Of a DNA stretch of 64,000 nt, positions 12,838-26,429 are shown piece after piece. The first letter of the stretch is position 1; each line of letters starts with the position of its first letter. This DNA comes from Diadema setosum (taxonomy: Eukaryota > Echinodermata > Echinoidea > Diadematoida > Diadematidae), in NCBI GenBank assembly GCA_033980235.1, contig CM067066.1:35652409-35716408 (forward strand), in the 5' to 3' direction. Below the pieces are notes generated by a model. It was not told the origin of the DNA, did not search any database, and worked only from the letters and a program-made list of their open reading frames with translations. Made by a program: the position numbers and the translations under genes.

Positions 12838-15369
12838 TCTTCTTCTTCTTTTTCTTATTTCTCCCCAAAAGTTGTGTATCGATTAGCTCAGAAAGTCCTC
12901 TTCCTATCAATTTCAAACTTATACCATATATGTATCGTCTCCCAAAGACGGCAATCGAACTAAAATCAAAGTGATCAGTCGACCGTGACGTCACAATGAC
13001 GTCATTATATGAAAACACATTCTCAATCATATCTCATTAATGGAATGGAATTTTTCAATGAAATTTATGTCACATATATTTCAAGTCAAGCGCATTCTAC
13101 TCATATTCTCAAAATTCATCTATACCTTAAAACGTGCGCGTACGCGCGCGTTGAAATATTTGTATGCTCAAATCGAGCTCAAATTTTTTTTGCACACGTT
13201 TCAGACAATTTACAGCATTTTTTGAAAAATTGAAAAAATTTTACGGACGCGTACGCGCGCGCGCATATACGCACGCACAGCTCATATGCAATAGAAATTT
13301 CCCGTTTTTTCACACTTATCGCCTGCCTGAAATGTCAGGGAATATGTCTACCACGTTTCAAGTCAATCCGACTCAATATGACGTCATACGGGCCCGTCAA
13401 AGTTGAAATTCCGCGCGCGCGTCAATGGCGATATACAGTGCAACAATGCCAAAAAACCGCCAATTTTAAATCCGATTTTACTCGTCAGGATGGACGGTGA
13501 CCCCCCATTTTCTTTACATATTCTGAAAGCTGATGAGTTGTACATGTCATTTCATGGGTTGGCGATGCTGGAAAGATGATTAAAAGATATCAAATTTCTT
13601 AATAAAATAAAAAGAGTAAATTTTCAAAATGACGTCATCAAATTACAAGTTTACTCGAGCGTATCTCACTTATCCTTTGCCCATTTTCATTCAGATTTCA
13701 GTATGTTGTAGCTTACTAAATGCTCTTTCATTAATATAAAACAACATTTTGATTAGATGACAGCATCATCTCGTAAAAATGGATTGAATGTAATCTTGTC
13801 AAATTTGACCAGTTTACGTGTTATCTCTATGGGAGTGCAGTTTTTCTGGAAATGAAAACTGACATGACTATCTTTATCGAGCACTAGCTCACTTATGCTT
13901 CGGTGAATTTCTCCCATATTTTAGTATGTTGTAGCTGAGACTTTGGGCTATCGTAAGTGTGCCCTTCGTTTTTTCATACGGAGTCGGCATCACGTCCAAA
14001 AACTTGGTTGAAATTAAAGCTTATCTTCGATGTATTGAAATATTTCTTCCTTTCTGCAACTTTCTCTGCAATAACTCAAGAAAAACATATTCTATCACCA
14101 CCATATTTTGCACATGTTTAGTTCATGTCACGTACATTATTTCACAAAATAACAACTACTTGATCAGACAGCATCTTGGGTATGTAAATTAGGGTCAAAG
14201 GTCATAAATGTTTTATCCTGTATCTTGGTGAATATATGTCCTATCTTTCCCATATTTTGCACACGTAAAGACCATGTTACAAGGATCATTTCTCAAAATA
14301 ACCATTTTTGGCTTAGAGGCCATCTTGTCTGTGCAAATTGGGGTCAAAGGTCATATGTACTTCTTCCTGTATCTTCGTTACGACGTGTTATCTCTATGGG
14401 AGGGAATTTTTCTAGATGTGAAAATTGACATGATTGTCTTTATCGACGACTAGCTCACTTACCCTTCGGTGAATTTCTTCCAGATTTTAGTATGTTGTAG
14501 CCAATTTAATACTCTTTAAGTTTTGTTCATCAAAGTTTTAATCGGATGATGTCTTCACCTCGTGAAAATGGATATAATGTAACCTTGTCAAATTTAACCA
14601 GTTTACGTGTTATCTCTATGGGAGGGAATTTTTCTGGAAATGAAGATTGACATGACGGTCTTTATCGAGCACTAGATCACTTACTCTTCGGTGAATTTCT
14701 CCCAGATTTTAATATATTGTAGCTGAGACTTTGGGCTATCGTCAATGTTTTCTCCAATTTTTCATACGACGCCGAGATCACGTCAAAAAACTTGGTTGAA
14801 ATCAAACTTATCTTCGATGTATTGAGATATTTCTTTCTGCAACTTTCTTTGCAATAACTCAAGAAAAATAGCCCCTATCATCCCCATATTTTGCACATGT
14901 TTAGTTCATGTCACATACATTATTTCATAAAATAACAACTACTTAATCAGACACCATCTTGGGTATGTAAATTAGGGTCAAAGGTCATAAATGTTTCAAC
15001 CTGTATCTTGGTGAATACATGTCCTATCTTTCCCATATTTTGCACACGCAAAGACCATGTTACAAGAATCATTTCACAAAATAACCACTTTTTGCTCAGA
15101 TGCCATCTTGGCTGTGCAAAGTTGAGTCAATGGTCAAATATACTTCATTCTGTATCTTCGTTATAGTGTATACCGAATTTGGTACCAAAGATGGCAGACC
15201 TGACTCTCTTTTCTAAATGAGAATCCAAATATCACACGGCCAATGTCTCTAAACAAGGATGAAACCTATATGGGCATGCCTATTGCGATCAGGACTCGAA
15301 TCATTGATTAAAAAAAAAAAAAAAAATCGGATCACCTAATTTGTCAGTCTTGACAAATTCCGAGTCTAG
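12838..15369 (+). mobile_element. Array unit C
   Basis: It starts TCTTCTTC with no 5' hairpin block. The TGACGTCA pair is at 12986-12993 and 12997-13004. A 33-bp alternating purine-pyrimidine tract lies at 13247-13279. The 3' hairpin loop is GTCT and the tail is CCGAGTCTAG (CTAG 15366-15369), the same type as unit A. It has four copies of the ATGTTGTAG module, which makes it one of the longest units (2532 bp). Confidence 0.85.
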
Positions 15370-17122
15370 TCTTCTTCTTTCTTTATTTCTCCCCAAAAGT
15401 TGTGCAGAGGTTAGCTCAGAAAGTGCTATGTCTATCAAGTTCAAACTTATACCATGTATGTATCGTGTCCCAAAGACGGCAATCGAACTAAAATCAAAGT
15501 GATCAGTCGACCGTGACGTCACTATGACGTCATTATCTGAAAACACATTCTCAATCATATCTCATTAATGGAATGAAGTTTTTCAATGAAATTTACGTCA
15601 CATATATTTCAAGTTATGCGCATTCTACTCATGTTCTCAAAATTCATGTTTTCTCTTAAAACGTGCGCGTACGCGCGCGTTAAAATATTTGTATGCTCCA
15701 ATCGAGCTCAAATTTTTTTTGCACACGTTTCAGACCATTTGGAGCATTTTTTGAAAAATTGAAAAAATTGGACGGACGCGTACGCGCGCGCGCATATACG
15801 CACGCACAGCTCAAATGCAATTGAAATTTCCAGTTTTTTCACTTTGATCGGATGTCTGAAATGTCAAGAAATATCTATACCAAGTTTCAAGTCAATCCGA
15901 CTCAATATGACGTCATACGGGCCTGTCAAAGTTGAAATTCCGCGCGCGCGTCAATGGCGATATACAGTGCAACTATGCCAAAAAACTGCCAATTTTAAAT
16001 CTGATTTTACTCGTCAGGATGGACGGTGACCCCCCATTTTCTTTACATATTCTGAAAGCTGATGAGTTGTACATGTCATTTCATGGGCAGGCTATGCTAA
16101 CAAAATGATTAAAAGATATCAAATTTCTTAATAAAGTAAAAAAAGTAAATTTTCAAAATGACGTCATCAAATTTCAAGTTTACTCGAGCGTATCTCACTT
16201 ATCCTTTCCCAATTTTCACCCAAATTTCATTATGTTGTAGGTTATGAAATGCTCTTTCATTTATGTAATTACACAATTTTGATTTGATGACGACATTACC
16301 TCGAAAAAATTGATTGAAGGTAACCTTGTCAAATTTGACCAGTTTACGTGTAATCTCTATGGGAGTGCAATTTTTATGGAAATGAAAATTGACATGACTA
16401 TCTTTATCGAGCACTAGCTCACTTATGCTTCGGTGAATTTCTCTAAGATTTTAATATGTTGTAGCTGAGACGTAGGGCTATCGTAAGTGTGCCCTTCGTT
16501 TTTTCATACGTTGTCGGGATCACGTGAAAAAACTTGGTTGAAATTAAAGTTTATCTTCGATGTATTGAAATATTTCTTTCTTTTTGCAACTTTATGTGCA
16601 ATAAATCAAGAAAAACATACCCTATCACCACCATATTTTGCACATCTTTAGTTCATGTCACGAACATTATTTCATAAAATAACAAGTACTTGATCAGACG
16701 CCATCTTGGGTATGTAAATTAGGGTCAAAGGTCATAGATGTTTCATCCCCTATCTTGGTGAATACAGGTCCTATCTTTCCCATATTTTGCACACGTAAAG
16801 ACCATGTTACAGGGATCATTTCATAAAATAACCACTTTTTGCTCAGATGCCATCTTGTCTGTGCAAAGTGGGGTCAAAGGTCATATGTACTTCTTTTTCT
16901 ATGTTCGCTATGACGTGTTATCTCTATGGGAGGGAATTTTTTAGATGTGAAAATTGACATGACTCTCTTTATCGAGCACTATCTTACTTATGCTTCGGTG
17001 AATTTCTCTCAGATTTTAATATGTTGTAGCTTAGACTTTACAGTATCAGGACTCGAATCATTGATTTAAAAAAAAAATCGGATCACCTTAATTTGTCAGT
17101 GATGACAAATTACAATCTCTAG
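15370..17122 (+). mobile_element. Array unit D (short form)
   Basis: It starts TCTTCTTC. The TGACGTCA pair is at 15514-15521 and 15525-15532. It carries an internal deletion that joins TGTAGCTTAGACTTTACA to GTATCAGGACTCG near 17040, so most of the last module is missing (1753 bp total). The same joint is present in units F and J, and the three look nearly identical throughout. CTAG is at 17119-17122. Confidence 0.85.
15776..15808. other. Alternating purine-pyrimidine tract (Z-DNA candidate, example)
   Basis: 33 consecutive bases alternate purine and pyrimidine without a break, mostly CG, CA and TA steps. Equivalent 33-bp tracts are at 13247-13279, 19881-19913, 24521-24553 and 29190-29222. 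Units A and B have interrupted versions. Such tracts favour Z-DNA under negative supercoiling. Confidence 0.7.
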
Positions 17123-19406
17123 TTTCTCCTCAAAAGTTGTGCAGAGGTTAGCTCAGAAAGTGCATTGCCTCTCAATGTCAAACTTATACCATATATGTAT
17201 CATGTCGCAAAGACGACAGCGCAAGTAAAATCATAGTGATCAGTCGACCGTGACGTCACTATGACGTCATTATATGAAAACACATTTTCATGCATATCTC
17301 ATTAATGGAATAGAATATTTCAATGAAATTTACGTGACATATATTTCAAGTCATGCGAATTCTACTCATATTCTCAAAATTCATTTTTATCTCAAAACGC
17401 GCGCGTACGCGCGCGTTAAAATATTTGTATGCTCAAATCGAGCTCAAAACTTTTTTGCACACGTTTCAGACCATTTGGAGCATTTTTTGAAAAATTGAAA
17501 AAATTGGACGGACGCGTACGCGCGCGCACATATTCGCACGCACAGCTCATATGAAATAGAAATTTTAAATTTTTTCACACGGATAGGATGTCCGAAATGT
17601 CAAGGAATATTTATATTAAGTTTCAAGTCGATCCGATTCAATATGACGTCATACGGGCCCGTCAAATTCAAAATTCCGCGCGCGCGTCAATGGGGATACA
17701 GAGTGCAACTATGCCAAAAAACCGCCAATTTTAAGTCGGATTTTAGTCGTCAGGATGGACGGTGACCCCCCATTTTCTTTACATATTCTGAAAGCTGATG
17801 AGTTGTACATGTCATTTCATGGGCTGACGATGCTGACAAAATGATTAAAAGATATCAAATTTCTCAATAAAATAAAAAAAGTAAATTTTCAAAATGACGT
17901 CATCAAATTTCAAGTTTACTCGAGCGTATCTCACTTATCCTTTGCCAATTTTCACCTAAATTTCAATATGTTGTAGCTTATGAAATGCTCTTTCATAATT
18001 GTAATTACACAAATTTGATTAGATGACGACATCACCTCGAAAAAATGGATTGAAGGTAACCTTGTCAAATTTGAACAGTTTACGTGTAATCTCTATGGGA
18101 GTGCAATTTTTATGGAAATGAAAATTGACATGACTATCTTTATCGACCACTAGCTCATTTATGCTTCGGTGAATTTCTCTAAGATTTTAATATGTTGTAG
18201 CTGAGACGTAGGGCTATCGTAAGTGTGCCATTTGTTTTTTCATACGTTGTCGGGATCACGTGAAAAAACTTGGTTGAAATTAAAGCTTATCTTCGATGTA
18301 TTGTAATATTTCTTTCTTTTTACAACTTGATGTGCAATAACTCAAGAAAAACATACCCTATCACCACCATATTTTGCACATGTTTAGTTCATGTCACGAA
18401 CATTATTTCATAAAATAACAACTACTTGATCAGACGCCATCTTGGGTATGTAAATTAGGGTCAAAGGTCATAAATGTTTTATCCTGTATCTTGGTGAATA
18501 CATGTCCTATCTTTCCCATATTTTGCACAAGCAAAGATCATGTTACAAGAATCATTTCACAAAATAACCACTCTTTGGTCAGATGCCATCTTGTCTGTGT
18601 AAAGTGGTGTCAAAAGGTCATATGTACTTCTTTCTGTTTCTTCGTTATGACGTGTTATCTCTATGGGAGGGAATTTTTCTAGATGTGAAAATTGACATGA
18701 TTGTCTTTATCGAGCACTAGCTCACTTACCCTTCGGTATTCAGATTTTAATATGTTGTAACTGAGACTTTGCGCTATCGTTCCGTGCCCTTTGTTTTTTC
18801 ATATGATGTCGGGATCATGTTACAATACTTGGTTGAAATTAAAGCTTATCTTTGATGTATTGAGCTATTTCAATGTTTCTGCAACTTTCTTTGCAATAAC
18901 TCAAGAAAAACAGCCCCTATCACACCCATATTTTGCACATGTTTAGTTCATGTCACATACATTATTTCATAAAATAACAACTACTTGATCGGACAACATC
19001 TTGGGTATGTAAATTAGGGTCAAAGGTCACAAATGTTTCATCCTGTATCTTGGTGAATACATGTCTTATCTTTCCCATATTTTGCACACGCAAAGATCAT
19101 GTTACAAGAATCATTTCACAAAATAACCACTTTTTGCTCAGATGCCATCTAGGTTGTGCAAAGTGGGGTCAAAGGTCATATGTACTTATTGCTGTGTCTT
19201 CGTTATAGTGTATACAGATTTGGTACCAAAGATGGCAGATATGACTCCCTTTTCTAAATGAGAATCCAAACATCACACGGCCAATGTCTCTGAACACAGA
19301 TGAAACCTGCATGGCCATGCCTATTGCGATCAGGACTTGAATCATTGATTAAAAAAAAAAATCGGATCACCTTAATTTGTCAGTGATGACAAATTACAAT
19401 CTCTAG
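17123..19406 (+). mobile_element. Array unit E
   Basis: It starts TTTCTCCTC straight after CTAG of unit D, so the whole 5' hairpin and pyrimidine linker are missing. The TGACGTCA pair is at 17251-17258 and 17262-17269. The 3' half resembles unit B, including a shared TCAAAAGGTCATATG variant of the DR1 site. CTAG is at 19403-19406. Confidence 0.85.
17251..17269. promoter_or_regulatory. Paired CRE palindromes 11 bp apart (example)
   Basis: TGACGTCA occurs at 17251-17258 and 17262-17269. It is the consensus site of CREB/ATF bZIP factors. The 11-bp period puts both sites on the same face of the helix. The same pair with the same spacing is at 594, 8607, 10685, 12986, 15514, 19619, 21410, 24259, 26612 and 28928, that is in all eleven copies of the element in the window. 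More single TGACGTCA sites occur further inside each unit. Confidence 0.6.
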
Positions 19407-21208
19407 TTAGGTGATCCGAGTATCCTCTCGGATCACCTATTGTATCTGTACGGATTCTTTCTTCTTCTTCTTCTTCTTCTTCTTTCTTTATTTCTCCCCA
19501 AAAGTTGTGCAGAGGTTAGCTCAGAAAGTGCTATGTCTATCAAGTTCAAACTTATACCATGTATGTATCGTGTCCCAAAGACGGCAATCGAACTAAAATC
19601 AAAGTGATCAGTCGACCGTGACGTCACTATGACGTCATTATATGAAAACACATTCTCAATCATATCTCATTAATGGAATGAAGTTTTTCAATGAAATTTA
19701 CGTCACATATATTTCAAGTTATGCGCATTCTACTCATGTTCTCAAAATTCATATTTTCTCTTAAAACGTGCGCGTACGCGCGCGTTAAAATATTTGTATG
19801 CTCCAATCGAGCTCAATTTTTTTTTGCACATGTTTCAGACCATTTGGAGCATTTTTTGAAAAATTGAAAAAATTGGACGGACGCGTACGCGCGCGCGCAT
19901 ATACGCACGCACAGCTCATATGCAATTGAAATTTCCAGTTTTTTCACTTTGATCGGATGTCTGAAATGTCAAGATATATCTATACCAAGTTTCAAGTCAA
20001 TCCGACTCAATATGACGTCATACGGGCCTGTCAAAGTTGAAATTCCGCGCGCGCGTCAATGGCGATATACAGTGCAACTATGCCAAAAAACTGCCAATTT
20101 TAAATCTGATTTTACTCGTCAGGATGGACGGTGACCCCCCATTTTCTTTACATATTCTGAAAGCTGATGAGTTGTACATGTCATTTCATGGGCAGGCTAT
20201 GCTAACAGAATGATTAAAAGATATCAAATTTCTTAATAAAGTAAAAAAAGTAAATTTTCAAAATGACGTCATCAAATTTCAAGTTTACTCGAGCGTATCT
20301 CACTTATCCTTTCCCAATTTTCACCCAAATTTCATTATGTTGTAGGTTATGAAATGCTCTTTCATTTATGTAATCACACAATTTTGATTTGATGACGACA
20401 TTACCTCGAAAAAATTGATTGAAGGTAACCTTGTCAAATTTGACCAGTTTACGTGTAATCTCTATGGGAGTGCAATTTTTATGGAAATGAAAATTGACAT
20501 GACTATCTTTATCGAGCACTAGCTCACTTATGCCTCGGTGAATTTCTCTAAGATTTTAATATGTTGTAGCTGAGACGTAGGGCTATCGTAAGTGTGCCCT
20601 TCGTTTTTTCATACGTTGTCGGGATCACGTGAAAAAACTTGGTTGAAATTAAAGTCTATCTTCGATGTATTGAAATATTTCTTTCTTTTTGCAACTTTAT
20701 GTGCAATAAATCAAGAAAAACATACCCTATCACCACCATATTTTGCACATCTTTAGTTCATGTCACGAACATTATTTCATAAAATAACAAGTACTTGATC
20801 AGACGCCATCTTGGGTATGTAAATTAGGGTCAAAGGTCATAGATGTTTCATCCCCTATCTTGGTGAATACAGGTCCTATCTTTCCCATATTTTGCACACG
20901 TAAAGACCATGTTACAGGGATCATTTCAAAAAATAACCACTTTTTGCTCAGATGCCATCTTGTCTGTGCAAAGTGGGGTCAAAGGTCATATGTACTTCTT
21001 TTTCTATGTTCGCTATGACGTGTTATCTCTATGGGAGGGATTTTTTTAGATGTGAAAATTGACATGACTCTCTTTATCGAGCACTATCTTACTTATGCTT
21101 CGGTGAATTTCTCTCAGATTTTAATATGTTGTAGCTGAGACTTTACAGTATCAGGACTCGAATCATTGATTTAAAAAAAAAAAAAAATCGGATCACCTTA
21201 ATTTGTCA
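19407..21208 (+). mobile_element. Array unit F (short form, 3' end lost)
   Basis: It starts with one 5' hairpin block and a long TTC tract. The body nearly duplicates unit D, offset by 4105 bp. The TGACGTCA pair is at 19619-19626 and 19630-19637. It carries the D/F/J deletion joint near 21150. The unit stops inside its 3' hairpin (AATTTGTCA) and passes straight into the 5' hairpin of unit G, so its hairpin arm, tail and CTAG are missing. Confidence 0.82.
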
Positions 21209-24122
21209 GTGATCCGAGTATCCTCTCGGATCACCTTCTGTATCTGTACGGATTCTTTATTCTTCTTTCTTTATTTCTTTATTTCTCCGCAAAAGTTGTG
21301 CAAGAGTTAGCTCAGAAAGTGCATTGCCTATCAATGTCAAACTCATACCATATATGTATCATGTCGCAAAGACGACAGCGCAAGTAAAATCATAGTGATC
21401 AGTCGACCGTGACGTCACTATGACGTCATTATATGAAAACACATTTTCATGCATATCTCATAAATGGAATGGAATTTTTTAATGTAAATTACGTCACATA
21501 TATTTCAAGTCAAGCGGGTTCTACTCATTTTCCCAAAAATTCATATTTATTTTAAAACGCGCGCGTACGCGCGCGTTGAAATATTTGTATGCTCAAATCG
21601 AGCTCAAATTTTTTTTGAACACGTTTCAGATCATTTGGAGCTTTTTTTGAAAAATTGAAAAAATTGGACGGACGCGTACGCGCGCGCACATATTCGCACG
21701 CACAGCTAGTATGCAATAGAAATTTTCAGTTTTTTTACACGGATGGGATGTCCAAAATGTCAAGGAATATTTCTACCAAGTTTCAAGTCGATCCGACTCA
21801 ACATGACGTCATACGGGCCCGTCAAACTCAAAATTCCGCGCGTGCGTCAATGGGGATACACAGTGCAACTATGCGAAACAACCGCCAATTTTAAATCGGA
21901 TTTTACTCGTCAGGATGGACGGTGACCCCCCATTTTCTTGACATATTCTGAAAGCTGATGAGTTGTACATGTTATTTCATGGGTTGGCTATGCTGAAAAA
22001 ATGATTAAAAGATATCAAATTTCTTAATAAACTCAAAAAATTAAATTTTCAAAATGACGTCATCAAATTCCAAGTTTACTCGAGCGTATCTCACTTATCC
22101 TTTGCCATTTTTCACCCAAATTTCAATATGTTGTAGCTTATGAAATGTTCTTTCATTAATGTGAGAACACAATTTTGATTTAATGACGGCATCACCTCGT
22201 AAAAATGGATTGAAAGTAACCTTGTCAAATTTGACCAGTTTACGTGTAATCTCTATGGCAGTGCAGTTTTTCTGGAAATGAAAATTGACATTACTATCTT
22301 TATCGAGCACTAGCTCACTTATGCTTCGGTGAATTTCTACAAGATTTTGATATGTTGTAGCGGAGACTTTGGGCTATCGCAAGTGTGCCCTTCGTTTTTT
22401 CATACAATGTCGGGATCACGTCAAAAAACTTGGTTGAAATTAAAGTTTATCTTCGATGTATTGAAATATTTCTTTCTTTTTGCAACTTTATAAGCAATAA
22501 CTCAAGAAAAACATACCCTATCACCACCATATTTTGCACATGTTTAGTTCATGTCACGTACATTATTTCATAAAATAACAACTACTTGATCAGACGCCAT
22601 CTTGGGTATGTAAATTAGGGTCAAAGGTCATAAATGTTTCATCCTGTATCTTGGTGAATACATGTCTTATCTTTCCCATATTTTGCACACGCAAAGATCA
22701 TGTTACAAGAATCATTTCACAAAATAACCACTTTTTGCTCAGATGCCATCTAGGTTGTGCAAAGTGGGGTCAAAGGTCATATGTACTTTTTGTTGTATCT
22801 TCGTTATAGTGTATACAGATTTGGTACCAAAGATAGCAGATATGGCTCCCTTTTCTAAATGAGAATCCAAACATCTTCGATGTATTGAAATATTTCTTTC
22901 TTTTTGCAACATTATATGCAATAACTCAAGAAAAACATACCCTATCACCACCATATTTTGCACATGTTTAGTTCATGTCACGTACATTATTTCATAAAAC
23001 AACAACTACTTGATCAGACGCCATCTTGGGTATGTAAATTAGGGTCAAAGGTCATAAATGTTTCATCCTGTATCTTTGTGAATACATGTCTTATCTTTCC
23101 CATATTTTGCACACGTAAAGACCATGTTACAAGGATCATTTCACAAATAACTACTTCTTGCTCAGATGTCATCTTGTCTATGCAAAGTTGGGTCAAAGGT
23201 CATATGTACTTCTTTCTTTATCTTCGTTATGACGTGATTTTAATATGTTGTAGCTGAGGCTGTGCGCTATCGAATGTGTGCCTTCCTTTCTTCATACAAT
23301 GTCGGAATCATGTTAAAAAACTTGGTTGAAATCAAAGCTTATCTTCGATGTATTGAGATATTTCTATGTTTCTGCAACTTTCTTTGCAATAACTCAAGAA
23401 AAACAGCCCCTATCACTCCCATATTTTGCACATGTTTAGTTCATGTCACGTACATTATTGTGATTTTAATATGTTGTAGCTGAGGCTGTGCGCTATCGAA
23501 TGTGTGCCTTCCTTTCTTCATACAATGTCGGAATCATGTTAAAAAACTTGGTTGAAATCAAAGCTTATCTTCGATGTATTGAGATATTTCTATGTTTCTG
23601 CAACTTTCTTTGCAATAACCCAAGAAAAACAGCCCCTATCACTCCCATATTTTGCACATGTTTAGTTCATGTCACGTACATTATTTCATAAAATAACAAT
23701 TACTTGATCGGACAACATCTTGGGTATGTAAATTAGGGTCAAAGGTCACAAATGTTTCATCCTGTATCTTGGTGAATACATGTCTTATCTTTCCCATATT
23801 TTGCACACGCAAAGATCGTGTTACAAGAATCATTTCATAAAATAACCACTTCTTGCTCAGATGCCATCTAGGTTGTGCAAAGTGGGGTCAAAGGTCATAT
23901 GTACTTGTTGTTGTATCTTCGTTATAGTGTATACAGATTTGGTACCAAAGATAGCAGATATGACTCCCTTTTCTAAATGAGAATCCAAACATCACACGGC
24001 CAATGACTCTGACCACAGATGAAACCTGCATGGTCATGCCTATTGCGATCAGGACTTGAATCATTGATTAAAAAAGATCGGATCACCTTAATTTGTCAGT
24101 GATGACAAATTACAATCTCTAG
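21209..24122 (+). mobile_element. Array unit G (longest, internally duplicated)
   Basis: It begins at a GTGAT shared with unit F and has one 5' hairpin block. The TGACGTCA pair is at 21410-21417 and 21421-21428. An internal jump at about 22876 returns from AATCCAAACATC to an earlier TTCGATGTATTG module, and a 226-bp tandem duplication follows at 23234-23685. Total length is 2914 bp. CTAG is at 24119-24122. Confidence 0.82.
23234..23685 (+). repeat. 226-bp tandem duplication inside unit G
   Basis: GTGATTTTAATATGTTGTAG begins at 23234 and again at 23460. The two 226-bp copies differ by eye at about one base (AATAACTCAAG against AATAACCCAAG), so the duplication is recent compared with the divergence between units. 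Confidence 0.88.
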
Positions 24123-26429
24123 TTTTCTTTATTTCTCCCCAAAATTTGTGCAGAGGTTAGCTCAGAAAGTGCTATGCCTATCAAGTTCAAACTTATACCA
24201 TGTATGCATCATGTCCCAAAGACGACAAATCTAATGTATCATTGTGATCAGTCGACCGTGACGTCACTATGACGTCATTATATGAAAACACATTCTCAAT
24301 CATATCTCATTAATGGAATGGAATTTTTCAATGAAATTTACGTCACATATATTTCAAGTTATGCGCATTCTACTCATGTTCTTAAAATAAATATTTCTTC
24401 TTAAGACGTGCGCGTACGCGCGCGTTGAAATATTTCTATGCTCAAATCGAGCTCAAAATTTTTTTGCACACGTTTCAGACCATTTGGAGCATTTTTTGAA
24501 AAATTGAAAAAATCGGACGGACGCGTACGCGCGCGCACATATACGCACGCACAGCTCATATGCAATCGAAATTTCCCGGTTTTTTTACTTTGATCAGATG
24601 TCTGAAATGTCAAGGAATAATTCTACCAAGTTTCAAGTCAATCCGACTCTACATGACGTCATACGGGCCCGTCAAAGTTGAAATTCCGCGCGCGCGTCAA
24701 TGGCGATATACAGTGCAACTATGCCAAAAAAATGACAATTTTAAATCCGATTTTACTCGTCAGGATGGACGGTGACCCCCCATTTTCTGTACATATTTTG
24801 AAAGCTGATGAGTTGTACATGTCATTTCATGGGGTGGCAATGCTGACAAAATGATTAAAAGATATAAAATTTCTTAATAAAGTAAAAAAAGTAAATTTTC
24901 AAAATGACGTCATCATATTTCAAGTTCATTCGGGCGTATCTCACGAGTCTTCTGTCAATTTTCACCCAGATTTCAGTATGATGTAGCTTTTTTAATGTTC
25001 TTTCAAACATAAAATTACAACATTTTGATTGGATAACGGTATCACCTCGTAAAAATGGATTGAAAGTAACCTTGTCAAATTTGACCAGTTTACGTGTTAT
25101 CTCTATGGGAGTGCAGTTTTTCTGGAAATGAAAATTGACATGACTATCTTTATCGAGCACTAGCTCACTTACCCTTCGGTAAATTTCTCCCAGATTTTAA
25201 TATGTTGTAGCTGAGACTTTACGCTAACGTAAGTGTGCCCTTTGTTTTTTCATACAATGTCGGGATCACGTCGAAAATTTTGGTTGAAATTCAGGCATAT
25301 CTTCGATATATTGAGATATGTCGTTCTTTCTGCAACTTTCTGTGCAATAACTCAAGAAAAACGGCCTCTATCACTTCCATATTTTGCACATTTTTAGTTC
25401 ATGTCACGTCAATTATTTCATAAAATAACAACCACTTGATCAGACACCATCTTGGATATGTAAATTAGGGTCAAAGGTCATAGGTGTTTCATGCTGTGTC
25501 TTAGTGAATACATGTCCTATCTTTCCCATATTTTGCACACGCAAAGACCATTTTACAAGGATCATTTCACAAGATAACCACTTTTTACTCAGATGCCATC
25601 TTGTCTGTGCAAATTGAGGTCAAAGGTCATATGTACTTCCCTTTGTATCTTCGTTATGACGTGTTATCTCTATGGGAGGGAATTTTTTAAATGTGAAAAT
25701 TGACATGGTTGTCTTTATCGAGCACTAGCTCACTTACCCTTCGGTGAATTTCTCCCAGATTTTAATATGTTGTAGCTGAGACTTTGCGCTATCGTTACGT
25801 TTCATTTCGTTTATTCATACGAGGTCGGGATCACGATAAAAAACTTGGTTGAAATTAAAGCTTATCTTCGCTGTATTGAGATATTTCTTTCTTTCTGCAA
25901 CTTTCTTTGCAATAACTCAAGATAAACACGCCCTATCACCCCCATATTTTGCACATGTTTAGTTCATGTCACGTACATTATTTGATAAAATAACAACTAC
26001 TACATCGGACAACATCTTGGGTATGTAAATAAGGGTCAAAGGTCATAAATGTTTCATCTTGTATCTTGGTGAATACCTGTCCTATCTTTCCCATATTTTT
26101 CACACGTATAGACGATGTCGCGAGAATCATTTCACAAAATACCCACTATTTCATCAGATGCAATCTTGGGAGTGCAAAGGTGGGTCAAAGGTCATATGTA
26201 TTTGTTGCTGTATTTGTTATAGTGTAGGGGGCCTATACAGAATTTGGTACCAAACATGGCAGATATGACTCCCTATGCTAAATGAGAATGCAAACATCAC
26301 ACGGCCAATGTCTCTAAACACAGATGAAACTTGTATGATCATGCCTATTGCGATCAGGACTCGAATCATTGATAAAAAAAAAAATCGGATCACCTTAATT
26401 TGTCAGTGATGACAAATTACAATCTCTAG
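24123..26429 (+). mobile_element. Array unit H
   Basis: It starts TTTTCTTTATTTCTCC with no 5' hairpin block. The TGACGTCA pair is at 24259-24266 and 24270-24277. A 33-bp alternating tract lies at 24521-24553. A perfect DR1 motif is at 25617-25629. The 3' hairpin has a GTGA loop, and CTAG is at 26426-26429. Confidence 0.85.
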
